64,000 bases of DNA from assembly GCA_029204225.1 (NCBI GenBank), contig CM055096.1, positions 5,283,504 through 5,347,503 on the forward strand. The letters are read 5' to 3'. Of this stretch, positions 1 through 10,242 are shown piece by piece. The DNA comes from Diphasiastrum complanatum. Taxonomy: Eukaryota > Streptophyta > Lycopodiopsida > Lycopodiales > Lycopodiaceae. The notes beneath the pieces are model-generated. The model did no database searches, was not told where the DNA came from, and saw only the letters and a list, made by a program, of their open reading frames with translations. Every line of letters begins with the position of its first letter. Position 1 is the stretch's first letter. The translations under genes and the position numbers were made by a program.

Positions 1-1730
1 CAAGAAAGTAAAGGTAAGCAAGGATGTACTTTTTGATGAGTCACAATTTGCTAAAAGCTTGTCTAATGGATCTAACCCATTGTACATTGAAGATCTTGAC
101 AAACCTGAGGAGGACCTTGACAAATTCGAGGAGGACCTTGACAAACCCGAGGATGGATACAAAGATCCTAGTCAAAGGGGGCCAAGAAGGTCAACAAGAA
201 GCAAGGCCGAGCCCTCAAGGATCACCTATGTGGACAAGGGAAAGCAAAAGGAAGGTCTACATCTTCTACCTCTTACTCCTTCTTAGTTACATTGCTTGAA
301 GAAGCATCATCTTTCAAAGAAGCATATAGATCTAAAGCTTGGAGAGATGCAATGCAAGTAGAGTATGATGCATTAGAAGAAAATCATACTTGGAATCTTG
401 TAAATATTATAAGAGGGAAGAAGCCACTTGCATGTAAGTGGATTTATAGAATAACGTACAATCAAGATGGATCTATTAGTAAGTACAAGTCTAGTCTTGT
501 TGCTAAAGGATTTTTTCGAGTAAAAGGATTGGATTATGAAGAAACATTTGCACCTATAGCTAAGCGTGTAACTATTAGATTAATCATGTGCATTGCTACT
601 TTTTCAAGTGGGATCTCTACCAAATGGATGTGACAATTGCTTTCTTGAATGGCTTCTTATAAGAGGAAATCTACATGATGCAACCCGAGGGCTTCATCAA
701 GGTTAGTGAGCAAAAAGTGTGCTGCTTAAGGAAGAGCTTATATGGCTTGAAGTAAGCACCTAGAGTTTGGTATTCTAGGTTGCATGATTTTCTCTATTCC
801 CTTGGCTGTGTACATGTAATGAAGGAAAGATCATCATTTGTGTGATTTATGTTGATGACATCATTATGACAAGAAATGATGATGAAGGCATAGGCAAAGT
901 AAAAGTTGATTTATCTAGTGAGTTCAAGATGGTAGATCTAGGCTTCCTAAAGTTTATACTTGGGATAGAAGTGTCTAGAAGTAGAAATTGTACTTCATAA
1001 GTCAACCTAAGTATGCTACTTCCATTCTTGAAAAGTTTGGTATGAAGGATTGTAAGAGGATTGACACCCCTATGGAGCATGTTGTGAAAGCATCTAATGA
1101 AGGTGATGAAGCATCCTTTGAGGACATCATCCTCTTTAGAAAGCTTATAGGCTCCCTAATCTATTTAACCATCACTAGACTTGACTTACGTTTTTGTGTA
1201 AGCAAGTTGAGTCAAAGTATGCAAGCTCCTTTAGTGCATCATTGGAAAAGTGCCAAGAGAGTGCTTAGATATGTTTCTAGTACTAGATGTTTTGGCATAC
1301 TTTATGAAGGATCTAACTTGCACTTGAGAGCCTACATTGTGGAGGAGTAATACCTTGGCTTTTCAAAAAGCAAGGTACTATCTCACTATCTTCTTGTGAA
1401 GCCGAGTTTAAGACATTGACTTCAACAACTAAAGAGCTCCTATGGCTAAGAAGACTCTTGATGGAGCTACATGTGCTAAAGGCCGAGGAGATCCCTTACA
1501 TATATTGTGACAATCAAGCTTCTCAACAAATTGCTTCCAATCCTATCTTCCATGCTAGAACAAAGCATATTGAGATAGCTCACCACTTTGTGAGGGAGAA
1601 GGTACAATCCAAGGAGGTGCAACTACATCATGTACCATCATCTGAATGCATAGCTGATATCTTAACCAAGCCATTGTCCAAAGATCCATTTGACAAGTTA
1701 AGATATGCTCTTGGAATTGATGTACATTAG
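1..1730 (+). pseudogene. Ty1/copia pol remnant: integrase tail, reverse transcriptase, RNase H
   Basis: The window opens inside a copia polyprotein. The first bases encode the integrase C-end (a KVSKDVLFDES-like motif) and an acidic linker with tandem DKPEEDL units. Reverse transcriptase starts near 292 (WRDAMQVEYDALEENHTW, then LACKWIYRI) and continues in other frames through the catalytic YVDD near 848-862. RNase H is at about 1240-1730 (IYCDNQASQQIA, HARTKHIEIAHHFV, ADILTKPL). Several stops and frame changes (about 633, 660, 1000, 1350) break what would be one long frame, so the copy is dead. A purine-rich tract and LTR-C follow directly, so this is the 3' half of an element that starts upstream of the window. 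Domain assignment is firm. Confidence 0.93.
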
Positions 1731-1754
1731 ATTTGCCAAGTTAGAAGTGAGGAG

Positions 1755-2524
1755 TGTTGAAAATCACTTATCATTTTTTATTGTAAATAAAGGTCAATCA
1801 TGAGTACAATGTTCATGATCTGATTTCACACGTGTGGAGCCTATTCCCACGTGTGAAATAAAGTACTTTCCATATTTGTGAATATCTACTTTGATTTTGT
1901 ATCAATCAAGTCAAGTGTGAACATGATATCACTAGTTTTTAGTCAAGTTGACTAGTCACCTAGAAGTTAGCTTATCCTTGCATGTGCATGAGTAAATGCT
2001 CCCACATGGCAAGTGGATGTTCACACATGTGTATAGAGTTCTAGAAGTTAAGAGTTGACCATTTTTCTTAGATCCTATTTTGTAGGGAATATTCCTATAT
2101 TATAGGAGACTAGCTCTTTGGATTATAGCCATATTCTAGAAGGTCAACTTTGGATAAGAATCAAGGATGGATCAAATGGATAGATATGAGTGATGTGGCA
2201 CTCTTCACACGTGTGAAGACCTATTGGACTGTACCAAACTTGTGGATGTACTTCATCCATAAAAGGATCATCATTTTGCTAATGAGATTGATGAGACTTT
2301 TGCATTCTACACTTTTGTGAGATTTCTAGTCAATAGAATTGTGATTTTATTGAATGATTGCTATCAAGAACCTATGTACATGTGGACAATACTCCACACG
2401 TTTGAGGCTGCTCTCACTTGTTTATGAAGATTTGATCCATTGCTTTTGCTTAAATCTAAGTTTAGTGAATCTAGATCAAGATCTAAAGTGTAGAACTTGA
2501 TAGATCCATTGATTAAACAACCAA
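1755..2524 (+). mobile_element. 3' LTR of the copia element (LTR family C), 3' truncated
   Basis: The LTR starts TGTTGAAAATC right after the polypurine tract GAAGTGAGGAG. A minus-strand relative at 45593-45945 shows that the family ends ...ATTTTATCA before a Met-tRNA primer site; here homology stops after CAACCAAT at 2524, so the last ~70 bases are missing. The LTR holds several copies of the palindrome CACACGTGTG (1827-1836; 16-bp version 2213-2228), which contain the CACGTG G-box core and are plausible promoter elements. Confidence 0.82.
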
Positions 2525-2880
2525 TGGCGACACTGTACTATTATGTACACTCCCTGAATTGCTCTGATACCAACTTGGAATCTGCTTCAAACAGGAACAC
2601 ATATCATGCTACACAGTAACACAAACAAAAAAACACTCTCTACAACAAGCTCACATAGCAATTGTATTTCTCAAAATGAAATTACACTGTACATATAGTT
2701 CTTCACTAAGACAACCCATGCATGATCCAGGTTGCCGTTGACGGGACGCGTGTCCCATCAACTCGCCTCGTGGTGAGGCCAACTGATCCTTATCCACTTC
2801 TAGGACCCATTGTACAGTAATACAGTAGTTCTACTTTAATTCTAACTAGATCATCATCTAATCTTTTTGGATTTTTAGAT
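2525..2880 (-). mobile_element. Copia 5' LTR end plus primer-binding site (family D), minus strand
   Basis: At 2559-2570 the plus strand reads GCTCTGATACCA, the reverse complement of the TGGTATCAGAGC primer site that pairs with initiator Met-tRNA. A short piece of leader lies to the left (2525-2558) and LTR-type sequence to the right. No coding part of this element is present. An imperfect hairpin (GTTGACGGGAC / GTCCCATCAAC) sits at about 2737-2762. The right boundary is approximate. Confidence 0.6.
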
Positions 2881-2941
2881 TCGAACTATGTTCGAGATGT
2901 AATGGATAGGAAATCCATTAATGTTAATTGTATTTTCATAG

Positions 2942-3348
2942 GTAATGGAGCTATATCATGAAACAAGCCACTATCTCATTATCATCTAGTGAGGCCGAGT
3001 ACAAAGCACTTACACATTGCACAAAGAAGATGGTATGGATCAAGAGGATGATCAAGGATCTTCACTTACTGGATTTTTTAGAGAGCCCAATCATCTTTTG
3101 TGACAATCAATCAGCCCAAAGATTGGCAACCAGTCCTATCTTTTATGCTAGGAGCAAGCATATTGAGGTGCAATATCATTTTGTGAGAGAGCAAGTCATT
3201 GCAAAGGAGGTAGAGCTTCAACATGTGTCCTCAAGGGAATGTGCGACGAATATTTTCACCAAAGCATTGGGAAAAGACTTGTTCATGAAGCATAGGACTT
3301 CACTTGGAGTGTTATTAAAGTATATGCTAAAACTAGTTGAAGAGAGAG
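2942..3348 (+). pseudogene. Ty1/copia RNase H remnant (family A)
   Basis: The open frame 2958-3353 reads as the C-terminal half of copia RNase H: TISLSSSEAEYKAL, then IIFCDNQSAQRLA, then YARSKHIEVQYHFVREQV, then a family tail with NIFTKALGKDLF. Upstream the frame is broken (a stop before KQATIS) and the rest of pol is absent. It ends in a purine-rich tract (GAAGAGAGAG) immediately before the LTR, as expected for the 3' end of a copia element. Confidence 0.9.
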
Positions 3349-3994
3349 TGTGAAAGATTCAACTAGTATGATCATATTTGCTATATTTCCATATTTGACA
3401 AATTGAGATCAACTTTGTTTTAGGCTTAGAGTTTGACTTTTCAAAGTTCATTAGTCTAAATTTCATTTGAATAAACACTTTTTGAAAGTGTGGAAAAGTT
3501 AGAAGTCGAGTTTGAGTAGATTCAAATTTGAATGTTGGGTACTTTGAATCTAGACCCAAAAATAGTAGGGTTAGCATTTTGGTGAGAAAACCAAGTGGCC
3601 AAATAGGGTTTGGACCTGTTATAAAAGGATGTAACTCATGGAGAGACATATCTTCTCTCTTCTCTGTCTCATTTCATGCTTATACATGGTTCTCTTGGGT
3701 TCTACTATCCATTGGTGCACTATACTTGTGATTGCATGCAATTCTATGTGTAGAATGATCTATATTTGCTATTTCTGGATCCACACATGTGAAATACATT
3801 AGCTTGCTGGTTTTGTACGGAGAGAAACAGTACTTTTTCATTTGATTCATGATTGATCAAGTTCTATTAGAGTCTGCATCTCATTTTGTGTGTAGATGCT
3901 GATTTTTCTACATTGGTGACATTGGTAGAGCAGCTTCTTTTGTAATTAAAGATCTTTTGTGGATTGGATCCTCAATGACCTAAAATCCTTCACA
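3349..3994 (+). mobile_element. 3' LTR of copia family A (LTR-A1)
   Basis: The LTR begins TGTGAAAGATTCAAC and ends AAATCCTTCACA, giving TGTGAA/TTCACA terminal inverted repeats and the canonical TG...CA. The ends are confirmed by the minus-strand copy at 9559-10242. It is followed by AACAA (3995-3999), the same five bases found as TTGTT next to the 5' end of the other copy, so AACAA is the target duplication of an insertion into gypsy RNase H. Length is 646 bp. Confidence 0.88.
3620..3627 (+). promoter_or_regulatory. TATA box of LTR-A
   Basis: TATAAAAG lies mid-LTR, followed by a CT-rich stretch (CTTCTCTCTTCTCT), the usual layout of an LTR promoter and transcription start. The same box is kept in the related LTR at 59372-59380. 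Confidence 0.6.
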
Positions 3995-4177
3995 AACAAG
4001 ACATGTAACACGGGGCATATTATAAGATAGCTACTTTTATTAACTGAATTTTATTTTCATATTGTGGTTTGAAAGGGTAAACAACCTTATCTTGCCAACC
4101 GTGTCTCAAGGATTGAATCAGCACCAGTTAACACTGTAGTGGATGATGAACTATCAGATGCTGCATTGTTTTATGTG
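3995..4177 (+). pseudogene. Ty3/gypsy RNase H fragment downstream of the nested LTR
   Basis: This short stretch encodes the end of gypsy RNase H (NKTCNTG, LLLLTEF, then ANRVSRIESAPVN) with a stop and substitutions. The same segment, better preserved, is at about 31090-31267 on the minus strand, where it is also joined to the end of LTR-A. It is therefore the right flank of a copia insertion in a gypsy element. Homology stops near 4177. Confidence 0.82.
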
Positions 4178-4452
4178 TTGCATTGATTGCCCCTTGCATT
4201 GCTTGCAACTTGCCAACATTATTGTGCTCTGCCAATCACAATATTGTTTTTTAACACAGAACTAACAAGATAAAAGTCTATCCGTCCTAGAATGGATTTT
4301 TTCTTACGATTTTCAAAGAGGTGTGTAATTATGGATCAGCTATCCAACTCTAATAAAATTGGCCTTTACACGCTGATTGTGTGATCCACCAATCTGAAAT
4401 GCCATCCAGCTATAATCTTCAAATTTGATTAGAGCGAGAAAGTAGGGTATTG

Positions 4453-4454
<2 letters not shown>
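4178..4454. other. Spacer without recognised feature
   Basis: AT-rich sequence after the gypsy fragment. I see no coding frame with family motifs and no repeat boundaries. Confidence 0.4.

Positions 4455-4504
<50 letters not shown>
4455..4504 (+). repeat. (GA)n microsatellite
   Basis: Uninterrupted GA dinucleotides for about 50 bp. Open frames across it on either strand are low-complexity artefacts. Confidence 0.97.
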
Positions 4505-4506
<2 letters not shown>

Positions 4507-4593
4507 CAATGTACATGCATGCATGGGGAGGAGGGTCATGCATCCTTCTCCCCATACATGCATCCTCCTCCCCACTTTCTAGTTCAAAAAAAG

Positions 4594-4646
4594 TGTATGC
4601 ATGGGTGAGGGAGGAGGATGCATGTGGTCCCTCACCCATGCATACA
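4594..4646. repeat. Perfect 19-bp stem hairpin
   Basis: TGTATGCATGGGTGAGGGA (4594-4612) is the exact reverse complement of 4628-4646, with a 15-base loop. A weaker mirror of the same motif (GGGGAGGAGG / CCTCCTCCCC) lies just upstream at about 4520-4575, so the segment 4510-4650 is made of related inverted units. No transposon family recognised. Confidence 0.75.
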
Positions 4647-4902
4647 AAAGTGTACATAAGTTTAAATATATATAGACTAGTAAAGAGTGTCCGCCATTGA
4701 CGGGCAATGGATGGCCGACAATCTATGTGGTGGCTTGTGGTCGAGATGTGTAGATGATGCTTAGAGCGGGCGATTGGTGATTGAAGGCGGACAAAAGAAG
4801 AACAATCGAATGGCCTTGACAGACAATTTGGGTTACAACTGATGGTTTGGGTCGAAGGTCAATGATTTGGGTCAAAAGTTGTCAGTGACAATTAACCACA
4901 TT

Positions 4903-4906
<4 letters not shown>

Positions 4907-4949
<43 letters not shown>
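4907..4949 (+). repeat. (GA)n microsatellite
   Basis: About 43 bp of pure GA, directly before the GCCACATGGC minisatellite. Confidence 0.97.
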
Positions 4950-4951
<2 letters not shown>

Positions 4952-4959
4952 GGGGCCCA

Positions 4960-5420
4960 AAAGTTGCCACATGGCAAGCCACATAGGCCTGCCATGTGAA
5001 AAACCATGTAGGTTTGGTACTGGCCATGTGGCAAGCCACGTAGGCCTACCATTGGCTTGTGTGGCCTGCCACATGGCCTACCATTGGCCTGTGTGGCTTG
5101 CCACATGGCCTACCATAGGCCTGTGTAGTAGGCCACATAGGCTTACTATCTATCAAGCCTATAATAAGTTGCCACATGGCAATTCACGTAGCCTGCCACA
5201 TGGCAAATCATGCAAGCTTGGGTTTGCCACATGGCAAGCCATGTAGGCCTACCATAGGTTTATGCGGCAAGCCAACTGAGCTCTACCATGTAGGCTGGAG
5301 TGGACCCAGAGAGAGAGAGAGAGAGAGAGAGGTGGGCTCGAAAGTTGACATGTGGCAAGCCATGTAGGTGTACCATAGGCTTGCATGGCAAACCACATAG
5401 GCATGAGATAGGACTAATGT
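4960..5420. repeat. Degenerate GCCACATGGC minisatellite
   Basis: A repeated phrase built from TTGCCACATGGCAAGCC and AGGCCTACCATAGGC recurs about ten times with an irregular spacing of roughly 35-45 bases. The core GCCACATGGC and its near-palindromic partners CCATGTGGC give many short inverted matches, so the block can fold on itself. It keeps open frames on both strands, a by-product of the repeat. A GA tract (5308-5331) interrupts it. Confidence 0.85.
5308..5331 (+). repeat. (GA)n microsatellite inside the minisatellite
   Basis: Twenty-four bases of alternating AG within the GCCACATGGC block. Confidence 0.95.
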
Positions 5421-5497
5421 ATGCCATGCATGCCATAATACGAAAAGATTTTTTGATAGTTCTTTGTTTATATGTGAAGTGGTAGGAATGTCATGAC

Positions 5498-6028
5498 GTG
5501 GTTTGCTTATGTCTTTTAAATCTCATACTTTTTGCCAACAACAAAGGACTCAACTATAAAGAATCGAAGGAGAAATCTAAAAATGACATGTCCGTAAATT
5601 TTCTTGATATGCAGTTACAAAGGATGATAGAAAATACATTTGATAATGTTAATGGTTGTACAGGCAAGCTGGATGATTCACTAGATCAAGAAGAGACATC
5701 TAGACACACAACATTTAATGTGGATTTTGAGGACATCAAACCATCTATGCAAGACCAGCATATGGAAGATGACCAACCAACAGATAATTATAACTTGGAA
5801 TTTGAAAACCTTATGGATAATGCAAGTGAACCCTTATATACAGGATGTAAAGTTATCAAGCCTTTAGCAACGTTGTTACTTTACAATCTTAAGGTGGTAC
5901 ATGGTTGGTCACAAGCAAGCATGGATGAGTTGCTACATCTTTTGAAGAAAGACATTTAGCCATTAGAAAAAGAGCTTCCACCATCAACATACCAAGCAAA
6001 GAAAATGATCAAAGGTCTTGGAGGCCGA
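5498..6028 (+). pseudogene. CACTA (EnSpm) TNP2-type transposase N-terminal fragment
   Basis: The frame carries the N-terminal layout of plant CACTA transposases: an acidic leader, then EPLYTGCKVIKPLATLLLYNL, a WSQASMDELLHLLK helix, and LPPSTYQAKKMIKGLG. In full-length proteins these precede the CPNDC zinc motif and the TNP2 domain. A stop after LLKKDI interrupts it, and the match ends abruptly at about 6028, where copia integrase sequence begins. No CACTA terminus is visible here. Compare the much fuller transposase at 18785-22999. Confidence 0.82.
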
Positions 6029-6339
6029 GTGTCAACTTTCTCAAAACTTTTGGATGCACATGCTATGTCAACATTACTCTTGATGATAGGACCAAGGAGA
6101 ATCTATCTTCAAGAAAAAGTATACTTGTTGGATATAGTGAGGTGCGTAAAGCCTACAAGGATTACATTCCTTCTACTAGCAAAGTGATTCTTGGTAGATA
6201 TGTCATTTTTGATGAGGGGAACATTCCAAAAGCAACTTCAAGTACTAATGATTTTGATGATGTGGATGGATCTAACAATCTTGATGATGATGTTATGGAT
6301 TCGTATGAACACTCAAATGTGGACTCCTCCTTGTTCTAG
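6029..6339 (+). pseudogene. Ty1/copia integrase C-terminal fragment
   Basis: Starting at VNFLKTFGCTCYV the sequence is a copia integrase tail: the conserved FGC, SRKSILVGYSE, KAYKDYIPSTSKVILGRYVIFDEG, then an acidic linker ending at a stop at 6339. One frame shift lies near 6140. It is joined directly to the CACTA fragment with no LTR between. Confidence 0.87.
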
Positions 6340-6551
6340 AAACCCAATGAGATCACAGCTTGACCCTCACACTCTCACAAAGGAAGTTGAATAGAACCTA
6401 TTTGAGTTTCATGCATACAATGTCAAATTTTGCTTAAAAAAAGAAAAAATGAATCATTCACCCCTATTGGACTCCACCAAGTACCAATGACTCTACCTCT
6501 TTAGCGTTGGAATGAAATTCAAATTTTTAGAAATGTGATGCTTATTTCTCA

Positions 6552-6975
6552 CTAAGATATGTGCTTACAAAGAGCTAATGCTTCCCTCTCGGTTGTGGTA
6601 TAGTTCATTTCTGCAGATGTTAATTGCCTACTAATGAAACGAATTGGATAGTCCTTCTTGTACTCTCCGGGTTGAGTTAGCACTGCACCGATGGCAAACT
6701 TCGATGCATCAGTGTGCACGTGAAACTCCTTCATGTAATCTGGATCTCGCAAGATAGGAGCAGTTGTCAAGACGAGTTTGAGTTCTTGGAAGGCCTTTCT
6801 TTGTTCATCCGTCCACTTAGGATTTACGGTCACTCTGTATATCCATCGTGCTTTACTAGCAAAATCGCGAATATGGCAACGATAGTAATTAGCGTGACCC
6901 ATAAAACAATAAGTGTTTCGGACCGTTTTGGGTTCTGGACTCTCAACGATGACTTTGATCTTCTCTAGGTACTTC
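6552..6975 (-). pseudogene. Ty3/gypsy RT end and RNase H fragment
   Basis: Read leftwards from about 6975, the frame gives the RT thumb/connection (KIKVIVESPEPKTVRN, GHANYYRCHIRDFASKA), then RNase H (WTDEQRKAFQELK, APILRDPDYM, FHVHTDASKFAIGAVLTQPG with the catalytic TDAS, SRQLTSAEMNYTTTEREALA). It stops at 6552 before the rest of RNase H. The first ~15 codons of the open frame belong to neighbouring repeat R, so the true gypsy part begins near 6975. Confidence 0.92.
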
Positions 6976-8582
6976 CAATTGAATTGATTATAGATTGCTT
7001 CACAAGTGGATTGCAAATAGAGGCAAGTCCATGTGAGACAGAAGAATCCTACTAGATTGGATTATGCAATTGAAATTGCATCCAAATATGAAAATGCTCT
7101 AATTGATACTCGTATGTCCATATTCTATAATAGCCACAACCAATCTAGAAATGATCGATTCCTAGTTGGGTCAAGTTTGGGACCAAACGTGGAATCAAGA
7201 GTGGATTATTTCCATTGTCAGGGACATCAAACCCATTGTGTGAAACTTGGAGACTCTAGGTTTGAAGTGTTGAACTCTAACTCCCTAGCTAAAGATATCT
7301 GGGAATGGAAGCCAAGAGCAAAACAAAAGCCTTGACCTAGAAGTTCATCCCGCCTTTAAGGGTTAAAAGAAAGTGACTAACCCTAAATCTGACTAGTAAT
7401 ATAATTACTACTTTACCCAACCAGTAATTCCACCATGTGAGGTATCCAACATTCGTATTGGTTTTGCAAGTTTAGCACCTGGCGCTTCTGAACTCCATAT
7501 GATATGTGAAACTTTGAAACCCTATGATGATTTGCCGTATGATTTGTGACCGGACTCCATAGCCCAATTGATAAGGCACTGGAACTTTAAATGATGATTG
7601 AAATGGAACTAAGCTACTAATTGTGATCTGATTGTATTACAGCATTATCAAGCCTTGTATACAAGACCTAAGATGTTGTTTTTCATGAAGATCTAATGCT
7701 GATTGGAACCCTTTTGGGTCGGCCTAGGATGCTATTGGCCGGTCCAGGGGGTAATCTGTTGCTGCTTATCTTGAAGACATGTTGCTACATGGCTTTTGGG
7801 TCAGCCTAGGATGCTATTGGCTGGTCCATTGATCTTTGTGTAACCAGAAATGTTGAGTTCGAAGAATGGGGACCATACTTTACCCGTGAAGGTCGCCACT
7901 GTTTAAGAGGCTTATGCCCCTAGTTCCCAGGTTTGTCGGGGCTAGGAGGTGCCAATCGTCTTAAAAACCAGTTAAATGGAAACTTTATTCACCAAAGGCC
8001 ACTTTAATGATTCAAAACCAACTTTGGGACTCTGCCCATAAGTTTGGGCCCAACTACCAAAAAACCCCCTTGTTGGTGCCCATTCACAAAAAGGTGCACC
8101 TCTTTGGGCCTCAGCCATCTCTAGCATTAGAATAGGCCAACCTCTACATAGCATTCATCCATTGTCATTTTGAGAGAAACTTGGTGAAGAGAAAGAGTTT
8201 GTGAGGCAGAGGAAGAGGAAAGAAGAAGAAGCAAGGTTGTTTGATCCCTGCTTGGTGCCTCCCATTTTTGTGCCTCCCACTCCACTCTCAGCCTTTCTCA
8301 TTCTGCTATCCATTATTATTCAGTGCTCGCTTTGGAAGAGAGAAGGAAGGAGAAGAAGCAATGTGCTTGGTGCCTCCACTCTCTGTATTTCTTACCCGTT
8401 GTTTGATTCATTCATTGCTATTGATTTTTTGGTTGATTTATAGCATTGTGTTTATTTGTGGGACTTCATTTTGTATCCCTTTGTTGCCTCTAACCATGTG
8501 GTTGTAGGCCCTGACATTGTGAGGATTGTACTTGTATATCTTTCCTATCTCTGACATTTGCTTGTAGGCTTGTAAAAAAAGT
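6970..8582 (+). repeat. Dispersed repeat R, copy 1 (gag-like start, then non-coding)
   Basis: This 1.6-kb block is repeated at 33488-35015 with only scattered differences and one ~80-bp deletion in the other copy (bases equivalent to about 8350-8432). Its first part (7033-7335) holds an open frame, GLDYAIEIASKYENALIDTR, resembling a gypsy gag C-terminal segment, but nothing diagnostic. The rest has no coding frame. An internal phrase GCCTAGGATGCTATTGGC occurs twice (about 7725 and 7804). I take it for part of a gypsy-type element. A third, inverted copy of its right part is at 37120-37790. Confidence 0.75.
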
Positions 8583-9290
8583 TCTATATTAGCTCGTTTA
8601 TAATCAGAGTGTAATAAGCAATAGTTATTTAAACAATGGCAAGATAAGTATGAGTTTAGTTTCTCCCTGAATGTAGTTGGACTGGCTTTGCAAATGCCAG
8701 GCGTTCGGTTGCCAAACAAGTGGCAAACCTCTGCAGTTCACCGAGTGCTAACAGAGAACCAAACAAGATGAAAACCGCAATCGACAATAAACCGAACAGT
8801 TTAGCAAAATCCATGTGACCCTAGCACTGAATTTGTCACATAATTGCCACAGATTTAGGTTAAAGATAATGCACAGGGTTAATGGGTTGCAGGCATGCAA
8901 TGTGACAGATTTTGGCTAAGCCTATAGGTTAGCCTAGGAGATGAACATAGGTAGGCCAGAAGAAACTGCAGGTAGGGAAAGAGAAGAGGCCACTAACAAC
9001 AGGGATTCAAAATTGTAGATGGTCGCAATCAGCGCAGATAGCACAGATGATGAGTAGGATGGCTACAAATAGGACATAAGTAAGGAAGGTAGTAGTAAAA
9101 CAGAAAAGTGAGAAAGGTAGGGACCCGTAGATAAGAAAGGGGGCACAAGGCGATGTGAGATGGGAACGAGCCAGAACAAAACCGTAGGTAAAGGAAAGAG
9201 TGCGCAAATCAGCCTGTTAGGTGGGGATGGATAGGTCTGCGATTTTTAACAGGGAAACAGCCTGCAAATCAGCAATTTCAAGGATGTAGA
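8583..9290. repeat. Spacer and right arm of the foldback repeat, spacer inverted relative to 34.4-37.8 kb
   Basis: 8590-8810 matches the reverse complement of about 35950-36170, and 8810-9290 matches 36206-36690 in direct orientation. In the larger copy the order is left arm, spacer, right arm; here the spacer is flipped between the arms and the inner left arm is missing. No coding function. Confidence 0.65.
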
Positions 9291-9558
9291 ACATGATATG
9301 CAATCTATTAGCCACCACTTAGGCTGATCCAATGATCCAAACTTTGGCCAAATTCAGTATGTGAAATCAGAAATTGGAATTCATCAAGTTTATAGAACTA
9401 TATAGGGTTTTGATCTACAAAAGATCCAATCTACAAAAGCAAAAAACCCGATTTTGGTGTAGAATCCTCTCTAGCATGCTCTAGCCTTGATATCTTTACC
9501 AAATCATTAATAGATATGTTTTCCTCCTTCATAACCTGAAACACAAGCTCTGATACTA
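9291..9558 (-). mobile_element. Copia family A leader with primer-binding site
   Basis: 9301-9470 is repeated at 40459-40629, where it precedes copia gag on the minus strand, so it is the 5' leader of family A. The primer site at 9547-9558 reads TAGTATCAGAGC on the minus strand, one base off the Met-tRNA consensus TGGTATCAGAGC, and abuts the LTR directly. Confidence 0.75.
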
Positions 9559-10242
9559 TGTGAAGGATTTTAGATCATTAATGATCCAATCCACAAAAAG
9601 ATCTTGGGTTACAAAAGAAGCTACTCTACCAATGTCACCAATGTAGAAAAAGATCTTGGGTTACAAAAGAAGCTACTCTACCAATGTCACCAATGTAGAA
9701 AAATCAGCATCTACACACAAAATAAGATGCAAACTCTAATAGAACTTGATCAATCATAAATCAAATGAAAACGTACTGTTGCTCTCCGTATAAAACCAGC
9801 AAGCTACTATATTTCACACATGTGGATCCAAAAATAGCAAGTATAGATCATTCTACACATAGAATTGCATGCAATCACAAGTATAGTGCACCAATGGATA
9901 GTAGAACCCAAGAGAACCATGTATAAGCATGAAATGAGATAGAGAAAGGAGAAGATATGTCTCTCCACGAGTTACATCCTTCTATAACAGGTCCAAACCC
10001 TATTTGGCCACTTGGCTTTCCCCTACTATTTTTGGGTCTACACTCAAAGTACCCAACATTCAAATTTGAATCTATTCAAACTCGACTTCTAACTTTCCCA
10101 CACTTTCAAAAGGTGTTTATTCAAATGGAATTTACACTAATGAACTTTGAAAAGTCAAACTCTAAGTCTAAAACAAAGTTGGCCTCAATTTGTCAAATAT
10201 GAAAATATAGCAAATATGATCAAACTAGTTGAATCTTTCACA
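9559..10242 (-). mobile_element. 5' LTR of copia family A (LTR-A2) with an internal tandem duplication
   Basis: On the minus strand the LTR runs TGTGAAAGATTCAAC...AAATCCTTCACA, 684 bp. It exceeds LTR-A1 mainly because a ~53-bp unit (AAAAGATCTTGGGTTACAAA... to ...AATGTAGA) is present twice in tandem at about 9597-9702. It is flanked by TTGTT (10243-10247), the reverse complement of the AACAA found beyond LTR-A1, and lies inside gypsy RNase H. Confidence 0.88.

Noticed and set aside
4340-4657. Open frames through GA/CT tracts (also at 4882-5106, 5176-5367, 29134-29300)
   Set aside because: They encode only Ser-Leu or Arg-Glu dipeptide runs and exist on both strands; they are microsatellite artefacts.
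4960-5420. Repeats considered as a CRISPR-like array
   Set aside because: Unit length and spacing are irregular, there are no unique spacers, and the context is a plant genome.
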